Shown: one piece after another, positions 23,448-34,653 of the stretch | How positions within the stretch are numbered: position 1 is the first letter of the stretch | Layout of the letters: the number at the start of each line of letters is the position of its first letter | NCBI GenBank assembly: GCA_020746875.1 | Contig: JAGTJL010000002.1 | Coordinates: forward strand, 1,612,001 to 1,676,000 | Source of the DNA: Rhexocercosporidium sp. MPI-PUGE-AT-0058 | Lineage: Eukaryota > Ascomycota > Leotiomycetes > Helotiales | Length of the DNA: 64,000 nucleotides | Direction: 5' to 3' | Translations under genes and position numbers: made by a program | Notes under the pieces: generated by a model | Seen by the model: only the letters and a program-made list of their open reading frames with translations | What the model was told of the DNA's origin: nothing | The model's database searches: none

Positions 23448-24381
23448 ATGGCCGACGTGTTAGCAGCATTCGAGGCCTTGGAGAAGAAGGAGATGTCCAA
23501 GAAGCCCGTCAAGTCAACAAACAAGAAGTTTGTCAATCCACTGAAATCATCGTATGTCTGCCCCTCATTCATCTTTCCTTATCTGTTTCATCCCCCCCAT
23601 GGTTCAGCATTCCTCCGACAATTGGTCACCATCAGATCACTATGCTAACGGTGCCAACCACAGCTCTGGATCCCAGCGCACAGGACGAACGCAAACACGC
23701 CCTCAGAGCTCGGGCAACAGCCTCGTCCCTCCCACCTCCTCAGGAGGCGATCGCTCGCCCTCCGTTGTATCTAACCGACGAATCTCCTTCGTGGCAACGG
23801 AACCCCCTCCCTCAACCCAGCGCCGCCTTCGAATCCCCACGAAAACGGCCTCTCTAGCCTCCGGCTTCGTCTGGGACCCCAAGCTAACGAAATACAACGT
23901 CTCGGAGCGCGAGTGGGAGAAATTCAGCCAGGACGTCATCCATGCCGCGGCGCTCCCCAAGAGGGCGAAGCTAATGTGGCCGCTGGTTAGGCAGGATGTC
24001 ATCGATAAGCTGAAGCGCGACCTGGATTTCAACGGTGATGTTAAGACCGAGTTGAAGCAGTGGAGTGCGCATTTCAGGCAGAAGGGCTTCACGGTCGGGC
24101 TAGAGCTGCCGGGCAAGGTCAAGGAGAGGGAGGAAGATACATTCGAGGAGCGCCAGCTGGCTGAGAGCTACGCGAAATTCTTCAGAGTGGTTATCACGCC
24201 TAATGCGGAGAGGAGCGCTAGCATCTACTCCAGGAACTCGAGTTTGACGAGGAGTATTACGGGAGAGGGGCTGGCTACGAGCAGGAGCACGCCTGATGCG
24301 AGTGAGGATGACGACGACGAAATAGACGAGGTGAAGATCAACAGTGGGCAGGTTGAGCAAGTCAAAAGTACTGATATCTGA
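23448..24381 (+). CDS. Unrecognised 273-residue protein
   Basis: Exons 23448-23551 and 23664-24381, joined in phase by a GT-AG intron. The first 110 residues are basic and Ser/Pro-rich. A compact helical segment follows (FVWDPKLTKYNVSEREWEKF to about VGLELPGK), with a regular pattern of charged and hydrophobic residues that looks like a small folded domain. The tail has a DEDDDDEID-type acidic stretch. There is no signal peptide or membrane span. I do not recognise the family; the well-formed intron, coding pattern and ordered middle support a real gene. Confidence 0.75.
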
Positions 24382-24900
24382 CAGGGGGAAAGGACGGGCA
24401 GAGCGCAGGGATAACATGACATGACATACGCCTTTAGGCACGACACGACTTTACGATTGTATCATAGGACGGTTTACGACGAAAAGAGGGATCTTGAGCG
24501 TTGGAATTTCAAGCGGAGGTATTGGATTCGATTCAGTGAGCGGATATGTTAACACCGAGAAGGTTGTTGCGCAGCGGGTTTTACAGGACGTCGATACGGC
24601 TCGGTGGTTTTTCAGTTCTCTGCTTATATGGGATTGCGGTAACATTTTGGATGCAAAATGGTCTTGGATAGTAAGTCGTAGCAAACACAAGCTATGCGGC
24701 CAAAATGACAAATTTCATTTATTGAGGCTTGTCAATTGACACCCTCGTTTCTCCCCTTCGAACGTTTGTTCCCAAAAATACGCCCGCGTGAAATTGTAAC
24801 CCAGTGCACATGCTGTTCGCCAACAGCTGGTATTCTTCCGCTCATTCTCAGTCATTCTCAGTTGACATTTTCCCCTAGCCCTCGAATATCTCCCTCCCCT
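24382..24900. other. Intergenic interval (convergent 3' flanks)
   Basis: Lies between the 3' ends of two convergent genes. Nothing recognised. Confidence 0.45.
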
Positions 24901-25720
24901 TCAATGGCAAGCCGAGTCCTTGGTCGCACTTGTATTATTGCCAAAGACCAGATATCCCACAAACGAGCCAACGCCCACAGCGAGCATTACCCATCCATTG
25001 TAAGTCATGAAGAGCAACCTGCACATCCCCCGTCAGCCACTCCCCACACTAGGTTCGGAAGCAAAGGAAGGGAATAGAATACTCACATCAACATGAACGC
25101 ATAGAACGTCTGCAGCGCATACAGCACCGCCTTGATAACATGCGCCTTCTGGCTAACCTCCACCTGATTGCGTCCTGTCCACAGGAAAGGCGTCCTCTCA
25201 GTAACAGCTCCAACTTCACGCGCGCGGACTCTCAGCTTCATTCATTCTCATCTTTATTTCCCATTCATCCATAGACATGAAAGGAAGGAAGAACTTATGT
25301 ATATGAAGTACGGTTTGGTGTATCTGAAGCGGGGGAAGATTTTGGAGGGGAGGACTTACGAGGTGCTTCCACAGCCTTCTTGGTAACGTATTCTTCGTAT
25401 CTTCGCGACGAGGACCGGATGGCTTCGTAGGCTGCAGTGAGGGCTACGACGGCGAGGAGGGAGAAGAGGAGACCGGCTGTCGTTTGGATGTGCCACCACT
25501 TGAAGACGATGCAGAGGTTCGTGGTGTCCCATGTGAACAGCATCTGCCAGCGATTCATTGATTAGGTTCATCCTTCTAATCCGCAGATGGAGGGGAGAAG
25601 GTCCATGACGCTGGATGCGCAACTCACGTTCATATTGCACATTGGCGTCCCGCTGCCCATATCGCCGTGTCCCATGCCCGAGTGATCCATATGCGAATGA
25701 TCCATATGTGAGTGGTCCAT
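24901..25720 (-). CDS. Ctr-family copper transporter
   Basis: Imports Cu(I) across the plasma or vacuolar membrane as a trimer. Exons on the minus strand: 25720-25628, 25543-25360, 25228-25087 and 25018-24901, giving 178 residues; the 3' site of intron 2 (after GAGAG) is the least certain. The N-terminus repeats MDHSHM and MDHSGM, a Met/His-rich copper-gathering tail. Three membrane spans follow: TAGLLFSLLAVVALTAAY, then KAHVIKAVLYALQTFYAFML, then MLAVGVGSFVGYLVF. The second span ends in MLLFM, giving the MxxxM selectivity motif, and the third has GSFVG, the GxxxG packing motif. The start was chosen at the ATG opening the MDHSH repeats. A TTTGCTC site lies upstream. Confidence 0.88.
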
Positions 25721-26649
25721 TTCGTAACTTGACTTCTTTCCAATGTTCCTGCGTTGTCTTCTCAAGCTGTCGGGTTGACAATGATGCCGTAATCTTCGTA
25801 ATGTTTGGTCGAATTTAGGAAATGGAGCTTTAGGTTCGAGCTATCTGCAGAGATGAAGGTATATAAACAGCTTGTAGGTAGCTTGCGTGTGACGGACTGA
25901 CTGTCGTTGTCATATGTCCCACTACTCGAGTCGTTCAGATCAACTGCCTCAAACGTGCTCTTGTCTCAAATCGCGTCCCACCAGGCAAGCTTCGGAGCGG
26001 GCCGAGGTCGGATGTCATTGGCCCGGACACATCGGTGCGAGTACACGCGATGGCATGGGGGATTTAGGTTCGGTTGCTGTAGTTTGTTTCTTGTTGCTGT
26101 CTTGTGGTTGGAAGAGTTCTATCTCTTACTTTCTTGTCATTCGTGAATTTACTTCAGGGCTTTAACTTTGCTCTGTAGTTGGATTGGGTAATGTTACTTT
26201 TCAGAAGCATCCATACATCCATCCATATGTGCTTCCGTCCAAGCCTCCATTGTCACTAATCGTAAATCGACATTGAGAGGAAATTGTTGTCACTTCTCAG
26301 CTTCGTCAAGTAAGCTTCATTGACTTTCCAGAACATGAGTAGCAACGTATCAACATGTCGTCTTCATGGAGGACTCAGATTTGACATTTCGGTAAAAACC
26401 TACGGAGTAGAGCAAGGCAATAAAGTATGTTGCAATAGCGTTTCGTTCCTCACGGAAGAATCATAAAACCAAAGCCCGGATTCCAGATGGTAACCTTTGC
26501 TTCATCTTTATATACCTACTACTGTTGAAATCCTGCTCTTCTCCTCTTCTGTTCTAACTCTAGGTTCTCCCTCCTCGAGATAGTTTCCCTCCTCATATCC
26601 CGGATATTGAATATCCGTCGATAAGACCTCTTAGTGCTCTCCACATCAA
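25721..26649. other. Intergenic interval
   Basis: Contains the copper transporter promoter and the 3' flank of the GFA gene. Apart from the TTTGCTC site at 26167-26173 nothing was recognised. Confidence 0.45.
26167..26173 (+). promoter_or_regulatory. Possible copper-response element (TTTGCTC)
   Basis: Matches the core bound by copper-sensing activators of the yeast Mac1 / fission yeast Cuf1 type. It is about 450 bases upstream of the copper transporter start and is a single copy as far as I saw, so it may be chance. Confidence 0.25.
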
Positions 26650-27269
26650 TCATTGATCCACTCGAGCGATCAACTTCCGTCCATCGAAGTATGTGTACTC
26701 CAAAGCCTCCATATCAATATCCGTGAAATTCCTCACCTGGTACAATCATCATGAGCTATCGTACACAATTTCCATCCCGTCCTCCCCGACAGCAAGCAAG
26801 TATTCAATCCTCGAACAAAAAAAATTGGAAGCGGGAAGCGAGACGTACATTAATAGCTAAAAAATCTTTGTCTGGCTCGGGACGAGCTGGCGGCGTGCCG
26901 TTAAAGTCGATGAGAATACTCGTTCCGCAATTCTTGCAGAATTTATGAGTCTTCAACTTAGTGTTGAATTTGTAGGTACCGAGATTCTCATAGCCTAGTG
27001 ATGCTCAGTCCTCTGCTCCAAACTGTGAGTGGGATATGCTCCAGGCAGGGCTTACCTTGCGTGAAAATGACATCTCGACGAGGAGGGTAGACCAAGACAT
27101 AGCCGTTTTGAGTACAGATTGTGCAGTTGCATTTGTTGACTTTCTGCTGGGGGAAGGGATCGTCTAGAGTCACTGTGAATTTCACATCTCCGCAATGACA
27201 TGCTGCTTCATGTGTGACTCGAGCTTTCTGTCCTTCCCCGGAAGCAGGAGTGGGTTTGGTATCTGACAT
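26650..27269 (-). CDS. GFA / CENP-V family zinc protein
   Basis: A 148-residue member of the family named after glutathione-dependent formaldehyde-activating enzyme. Exons on the minus strand: 27269-27056, 26994-26849 and 26736-26650. Zinc ligands are visible in three places: CHCG near residue 25, CNCTIC near 50, and FCKNCG near 95. The order and spacing match the family. The fold binds two zinc ions; the substrate differs among members and is unknown for most fungal paralogues, so a formaldehyde role should not be assumed. No targeting peptide. It is divergent from the alternative oxidase gene. Confidence 0.88.
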
Positions 27270-28765
27270 CTTGGAATGGGGTTAAGCGAAAGGCAGGCTC
27301 GGGAGGAATGAATAAATTGATTAACAGTGGAAGGAGAATGATCACCAGGGTGAGGAAGGATATCTAGACTAAAAGGATATCAACAAGTCTCAACCGGAAA
27401 ATATTTGATCTTTTCTTGTATTGCTGCGCCGTATCCTAATGTCAGCCGAGCTGACAAATTTAAGGTATCTAGGGAGGAAGCGGTCAGCTAGACCTCTCAG
27501 CCTCGGAAAATCAAGTCCTCGTACTAGATGTGATGATTTACGTCCTTGTCAAGAGGCTCAAAAGGCTGTTCAGTGTCAATATTGAGGACCAATATTGGAT
27601 GCCAATTGCATGCTGACAATCTATCTCCCGCTGCAAGATATTGATTAAGAGTTATAAAATGCTAAATTCAACTTCTCCCAAGAAAATCAAGAAGTGGGTG
27701 GGTGCAGTTAGAGCAATTGCTGATTCCGTTGTGTAGCGTGTTCTTGATACTTACTTATCAAGTCAAAGGGTCGAGATTGAAGTCAAGTCAGCTCTGGTAA
27801 GTCCTTATTATTATAAGTTCCATTTGCCGAGTCGATTTCAAGCTTGCTATGATTGTAAGAAAGAGCAAAGTCATCAACACAAAAGAAGACAATTGGTTGC
27901 TGTATCATGTATACAGCGCATGAATATACACAGTCGGACGCCGCTGAAAAGTCACTAGCTTTGATGGTACTTGGTGCCATTCGAGACAGTAGCAAAAGCG
28001 CCATATTTTTAAGGAGCAATAGTTGTGCTACGTCCGTAACTATGGAGGATTCAAGCTTCTCTGTGATTTAGGTAAAATGAGGAATATCTGACGGCGAAGA
28101 CAGATTTAGATAGATCCCGAGTGACCAGTCAAGGAGAAGTAGATTGTAGGAAACGAGATATCGACGTCATAGATCCCGAACGAAATCGTATTACTGGGGC
28201 CGTGGAAATAGGAAGTTAAGTTATTTCTCACTGTTCGGTCATCTGCATGAAGGAATTCGCTGTTGTGGAAATGATGGTAAAGGCATTCTTTGAAGCTCGG
28301 AATAAATCGCATTCGGAGCTGTTTGGATCGGGACCCGCCGGAGCCTGCAAGGCCACCTCGTGCAGGCTCAAAGAGTCATCGGGCGAGGCTGAGGTCAGAA
28401 AGTGGCACCCGGATCTTACAACACCCAACCAAAGCATCTCAATTCCCAAGCTGAGCCGAAGATGCATCCTGGACGACACAAGGAACGAATCGCCGACTGT
28501 TAGGAATTGAACGGGATCAAGTATCGGCCGAGACAAAAGAGCAAAAGAGCTCTGCACGCGGCCTGGCTTACTTGCTCTCGCAGCCTCAGCCACCCAAACA
28601 GAAAACAACCTCTTTTAAAGACACCACGACCTGACCTCTCTAAGGCATTCACTCTTGCTATACAAACAACTTTCTCATTGCTTTCTCAAGCGACCACTAA
28701 CATCTTCTCACTCAACTGTCATTTCCCCTTCTCATACATTCAGGCTTGACTCCTAATCATCCTCG
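27270..28765. other. Divergent promoter interval (GFA / alternative oxidase)
   Basis: About 1.5 kb with no supportable gene. It should contain both promoters. The final 150 bases are CT- and CA-rich, like a fungal leader. Confidence 0.5.
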
Positions 28766-29963
28766 ATGTACGTAACAAGGGTATCAACAAAGCTTCCGCT
28801 CTCCAAACAGTCTGCTACACAGCTCTCAAGAGCAGTAGCTAGCTTCTCCCAGTGCCATGGAGTCTTGACGAACACAGCAGGTCTTGGTTTGACCAGTGGA
28901 CACCTCCAATTTCGCCGTCCATTCTCCTCGACACCCAGAACACAACTCCGAGACATCTTTCCTTCTCCAGACCACGAGCATATCAAGAAAACCGAAGCAG
29001 CATGGCCACATCCACCGTAAGATAATCTGCCAGTACATCTGCCCTTCTCAATGCTAATTCCTTGCCCGCAGATACGATGGCGAAAAGATGAGAAAGGACA
29101 TCTACTACGCCCACCGAGAACCCCAAGACTTCTCAGACAGAATAGCTCTGTTCATGGTCCGGTTACTTCGATTTGGAATGGATACAGCCACACGATATAA
29201 ACATGATGTCGAGGCCCCCAAGAAGGTCGGTGACAGCAACGCTGTTACAGCAACGAAGCCATACGCCATGAGTGAACCCAAATGGCTCGTCCGAATGATC
29301 TTCCTCGAATCGGTTGCGGGTGTCCCAGGAATGGTCGCTGGAATGATTCGCCATCTCCATAGTCTTAGACGACTCAAGAGAGATAATGGATGGATCGAAA
29401 CTCTCCTTGAAGAAGCATACAATGAGCGAATGCATCTCCTTACATTCCTCAAGATGGCTGAGCCTGGCTGGTTTATGAAGTTCATGATCCTAGGAGCCCA
29501 AGGAGTTTTCTTCAATTCGATGTTCCTCTCGTATCTCATTTCACCAAGAACTTGTCATCGGTTCGTTGGTTATCTCGAAGAGGAGGCCGTCCTGACGTAC
29601 ACTCTTGCTATTCAAGATATTGAAGCTGGCAAGCTCCCCGTAAGTCATCACCTTCGATTGGCCTTAATCAAAAAGGCATACTGACTTGACTAGAAATGGT
29701 CCGATCCCAAGTTTCAGATTCCTGAACTGGCTGTCAATTATTGGAAGATGCCCGAAGGCTCAAGAACTATGAGAGACCTGCTATTGTACATCAGAGCCGA
29801 TGAGGCTAAGCATCGCGAAGTCAATCATACATTGGGCAATCTCGATCAGAAGGAAGATCCCAATCCATTCGTCAGCGAGTACAAAGACGCCGACAAACCA
29901 CATCCAGGAAAGGGAATCGAGCACATCAAGCCACTTGGATGGGAAAGAAAAGATGTCATTTGA
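28766..29963 (+). CDS. aox1: Mitochondrial alternative oxidase
   Basis: Inner-membrane di-iron quinol oxidase that bypasses complexes III and IV. Exons 28766-29016, 29072-29639 and 29694-29963, giving 362 residues. The first 60 residues are basic and Ser-rich, fitting a mitochondrial presequence (FRRPFSST near residue 50 may mark processing). The iron ligands are present: Glu in FLESVAG near 163, NERMH near 202-205, LEEEA near 254, and RADEAKH near 310-313. The two long helices between them are hydrophobic. The short basic C-terminus is normal for fungi. Expression is generally induced when the cytochrome chain is blocked, but I found no sure induction element upstream. Confidence 0.96.
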
Positions 29964-31035
29964 AGGTATTCAGAGATACTTTCATCGACGAAATCGAGTC
30001 ATTACAGAGAGATTAGGATTTTCATGACCTAGTCTCGACGGAGCAGCCTACACTACAGACAAACATCGCTCTTCGCCTGTACATACAACGCCTGAACGAA
30101 TTTCCTATGTGCTTAACACAACGGTGTTCGGGTAAAAAGATCTCCTATTCTCGAAAAGTTCCTAGATGATACCAAAGTTGCACTGTTCATGTCCATTGGC
30201 CTCGCGGTTTTGGATTTGAATTTGGATTTGGATTTGGCGTTTTGCTTTCGACTTTTCAATCAGAATCTCAGGTTAATACATGGTCATTACTGTGCTCCCT
30301 TCCCAATGTGCCAAGACGGTGGACAGTATGTGCAATGAGGGCAGTTTTTTTCAAAACCTTATATGGGCTTTTATTATTGACATTGACCGCCTTCTTTGTT
30401 TTTTGCGATCATCCAGGTAGGCCTCACTCATGCTGAATGTTTCAGAAGCATTTTATTCTAGAACCACTGAAGTTGAATAGCCAGAGGCTCGGATTGGCGG
30501 GAAAATTCAAGACTTGGATGACGATCAGTTGAAGGTACGGTGCCTTACATTTCGCTTCTACTTTAACCCGAGGCCACGAGTTCACTGCATCTGTTTAGGA
30601 GGTTAGAACCAGCTTTCATGTTCTTGTATCTTGTCTACCCCGCGATATTGCTGGAGGATCACTCTCGGCGCCTGGCGCCCCTGTTGGCTACAGACCCCGA
30701 CATGTTAAAGTGGATATTCGGACATACTGACGGGATAGGCAACTCGACAAAGCACAATAACTCGGACCCCATCAGAAGCCAATTTAAGGATATGTCATGT
30801 TGCATCTTAGCTTATCTGATGAAATGGCATATCGCTTTAGCAATAACCCGAGAGCTTTGCGTGCTCAGGAGCGGGTCAATAACAGCAGAGGGAAATTTGC
30901 TTTAAGTATATGAACCCCTAAAAGGTCCTGATTTGAAGACACGTTAACCACCCCGACTTTTTCTGATTTAACCATTTCTTCTGTGGCCCTCGGACTGTGC
31001 AGCCTCGCTATTGGGCTAAGAGTCAACCGCCCATC
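29964..31035. other. Intergenic interval
   Basis: No gene supported. A short imperfect repeat of GGATTT / GAATTT units lies near 30212-30236. The rest is the 3' flank of the oxidase and the promoter of the lyase gene. Confidence 0.5.
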
Positions 31036-33935
31036 ATGTCACGACGACTCATACTTTCTCTTGCCCTTTATGGTTTGTTCGATTCGGTTGCTCCCCAGAT
31101 GTTTAAAAACTCCTCCAGCTCAATAAGTTCCGCTTCGGTACATTGGCTTGGTGAGAAGCCCTCATTCAACTACGGGACGACTTTCGGTCTTCCATGGCCT
31201 CAGGGACAACATCATCCTGGGAACACCAGCTTCACAGTCGCAACTGGCTCCAATGAACAACTTGAACTCCAATCGTGGGTGACTGGTCATTGGGCCGATG
31301 GTTCAGTCAAGTGGACAGGCCACGCCATTCCAGCATCTGAGAGCTTAGCCGATAAATACACCGTCACGGCACAAAATTTGAAGAACACGACCACATCTCC
31401 ATATACTAAGAAGACTGGATCGCTGACTGTTACCGATACCACGTCTAAAGTCACTGTTAATACGGGAAAACTCACAGTATCATTTCCTAAAGAAGGCAGT
31501 GTTCTCATCGACAGCATCCAGACTAAGAGCGGAAAAGTCGTCGGGAAAAATGGGCACTTAGTTCTCCAATCCCAATCAGGCGTGGCAGCCAACTCCGACG
31601 ACCGTGGAAACTCTTCTATCAACTACTTCAACTTTCTCAGCAACATTGAAGAGGTCACCGTTAGCGAACAGGCCTCTGTCCGTGCTCTGGTCACGGTTCG
31701 AGGAAAGCATCAAGTGCAGGATGGCGGGAGCCACAAGGATTGGTTGCCTTTCGTATTGCGTTTCTATATGTATGCGAATTCTGATTCTGTTAGGCTGGTT
31801 CACAGTCTGGTATTTGACGGAGCTGCAAATGAGGATCTCATTACGGGTGTTGGAATCCGGTTCAGTGTTCCTTTGGAAGGCGAGGCCCATTACAATCGAC
31901 ATGTCCGATTTGCTGGTGTTGATGGAGGATTGCTTAGCGAGTCTGTGCAAGGCATCACTGGGCTGAGGAGAGATCCTGGTCAGGTGGTGAGGACCGCGCA
32001 GGTGGATGGCTCTGTTTTGCCACCTACTGATACGTGGGATGTGAGAGTCTCCTCCAGACTTAAGTGGATTCCTACTTGGGGCGATTACAGTTTGAGTCAA
32101 CTGTCCTCGGATGGCTTCACGCTCAAGAAGAGGACTAAGGCTGGGCAAAGTTGGGTTAGCATTCTGGGAGGAACTCGTGCTGGTGGATTAGCCTATTTGG
32201 GTGGTGCAACAAAGGTAAACCTATCCTCTCTTATCTTTTTTTTTCACAACAAGTCCGAATCTAGATGTCCAGTTTTTTCACGTCACAATTCTTCCTGGCT
32301 GAGTACTAATTGTTAGCACAGGGAGGTCTGGCAGTAGGACTGCGTGACTTTTGGAAACGTTTCCCAAGCGGTCTCGACATTTCTAACGCAGCTTCAGACC
32401 AAAGTGATCTAACAGTCTGGCTCTACGACCCTGCAGCCCAACCCCTTGACCTCCGGCCATATCACGATGGTCTCGGTCAAAACGGCTACAAAGACCAACT
32501 CGATGCTCTCGAGATCACTTACGAAGATTGGGAGCCCGGCTTCGACACACCCTACGGTATCGCCCGAACAAGCGAAGTCTACATCTTCGGTTTCGAAAAG
32601 ATGCCAACCAGAGACACTCTTGTAGGATTAACCGAGTACATCAACAACCCCCCTGTGTTGGCCGCAGAACCAGCTTACATGCAAGAATCGAAAGCCATCG
32701 GAACTTACTGGTCTGTACCCGACACTAACAGTCCCCAAGCCACAGCCATCGAAGACCATCTCGACTTTCTCTTCAAGTTTTACAAAGAGCAGGTCGAGCA
32801 GCGCAGATGGTACGGTTTCCTAGATTATGGCGATTTTATGCATACCTACGACACGGACCGCCACTCATGGCGATACGACGTTGGTGGGTACGGATGGGAC
32901 AACTCAGAACTATCGCCCGACCTCTTCTTCTGGCTATACTTCCTCCGCACAGGTCGACACGACGTATACCGCTTTGCTGAAGCCCTCACCCGGCACACAG
33001 GCGAAGTAGACGTCTACCACCTCGGGCAATGGAAAGGTCTAGGAACGCGGCACGGCGTGCAGCACTTCTCAGACAGCGCGAAGCAAGCTCGCATCTCACA
33101 GCCTCAATACCGCAAGTACTTCTACTATTTCTCTGGCGGAGACGAGCGGGTCGGCGAGCTGATGGACGAACTTCTCGATACCGTCAACACATACGGCATC
33201 CTGGACCCGAACAGAAAAGTTCGCACCGACGGCTTTATTCCAACGCCTGGATCTACTGTCGCCATCGGCTTAGGAACAGATTGGGGCGCCTTAGCAGGCG
33301 GCTGGTTGATTGCCTGGGAACGCCGCGGCGCTCGCTGGGAAGAGGCCAGGACCAAACTCACCAACACCATAACCGGGATCGCGAACCTAAAGAACGGTTT
33401 TGTGACAGGCACATCCCTCTTCAACCTCACATCGAGCAAACTCGGCCCACCGCCGTTAGATCCAAATAACACAGGCTACGTCGCGGTCTCGCACCTCTCC
33501 GCCGTCTTCGGGCTGCCTGAAGTGGTTTCTGAAGCAATCGAATACTACGGCGCCTCACTGCCAGCGGGATTCAAAGAAGCCTGGCTGGATTACTGCTACT
33601 ACTTCCGCGCCAGCGCAGCCGAGCAGATCGCGAGGTACGGCGTCAGTTTCGGGGCGTTGAATTTGTACCAAGGTCATTCGAGATTGATTGCTTATGTGGC
33701 TAATGAGAGGGGGAATGAGACTATTGCGGCTAGGGCGTGGCAGCAGTTCTATGCTTCGGATGGGCTGAGACCGACGGCGCCGTGGAATAAGACGAGTGTG
33801 GGGGGTAGTAGGGTTGTGATGCCTGTTGATGAGGCGACGTGGATTTCGGGCACGAATGATGTTGCGCAGTACGGGCTTGCTGCTATTCAGAATTTGGCGT
33901 TGGTGAGGGACACCTTGGAGAGTTCGTACCCGTAG
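31036..33935 (+). CDS. Secreted rhamnogalacturonan exolyase-like protein (PL26 type)
   Basis: A 930-residue extracellular protein that would cleave the rhamnogalacturonan-I backbone of pectin from its end. Exons 31036-32214 and 32322-33935, joined in phase by a 107-base intron. The start ATG gives a signal peptide (MSRRLILSLALYGLFDSVA). The N-terminal half is beta-rich (VHWLGEKPSFNYGTTFGLPW). The second half has the features of the PcRGLX catalytic region: RRWYGFLDYGDFMHTYD, YGWDNSELSPDLFFWLY, and HGVQHFSDSAKQARISQPQY. These and the length fit PL26; assignment is from memory of the family. Several NxS/T sites suggest glycosylation. It hints at plant-litter or plant-associated growth. Confidence 0.82.
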
Positions 33936-34653
33936 ATGATGAATAGGATACATTTGGACTGTGTAGGTTTGTACATATATCTATTTCTTCAGTAGCTTGT
34001 TAGATAATGCCCTGCATGTGAAACTAGTTAATACGTACGTAAGAAATTTATCGATTACTTATATTAACATATTGATATTTACGAAGGCACCAGACAGACA
34101 GACAACTGATGCGAGAGCGGGAGGTAGAACTTATGTAAAACTCGGATTATATTTCTCTCCCTATTCACCCTCTTCCTCCCAGACTAACCTCACAAAAACA
34201 ACGATGTTTCCACAGCACCCCGTCCTATAACAGCAACGAAGACATGTCCCAAGACGCCCGCCCACCCGAGGCAAAAGACTCATGAATACCGGCTCTTGAT
34301 TAAGCAGCTCGAATCAGAAAAAGAACTTTGAAACATGAAGATAATTTGAACACTAGAGTGCTCATCGCCGTTCCATGCAAGGATACTCACAATACCATGC
34401 TATGCTTCCAGAAACTCGGACATTCAAGAAAGCCAAGAGGCAATAGAAAAAGCGAACGTTGCCACACAAGTACGATGCGATATATGCAGTGTACGTGTAT
34501 CCCGACCCCATCTCGCAAGCGCTGATTACAAATACGTTACATCAGATCGCTCCTTGTGTTACCAAAAGAAAGGTCTGGCACATCCAGAAGCCCAAGAATA
34601 TCAACAGGTGTTTAGAAATTAGAGAGAGGGCATCAAAAGCGGCAGGAGCATCC
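33936..34653. other. Intergenic interval (convergent 3' flanks)
   Basis: Between the convergent ends of the lyase and DUF726 genes. Nothing recognised. Confidence 0.5.

Noticed and set aside
28329..28340. Alternative-oxidase induction motif upstream of the oxidase gene
   Set aside because: The sequence is CGG-N6-CCG, whereas the Neurospora element is CGG-N7-CCG. The spacing is wrong and only one copy is present.
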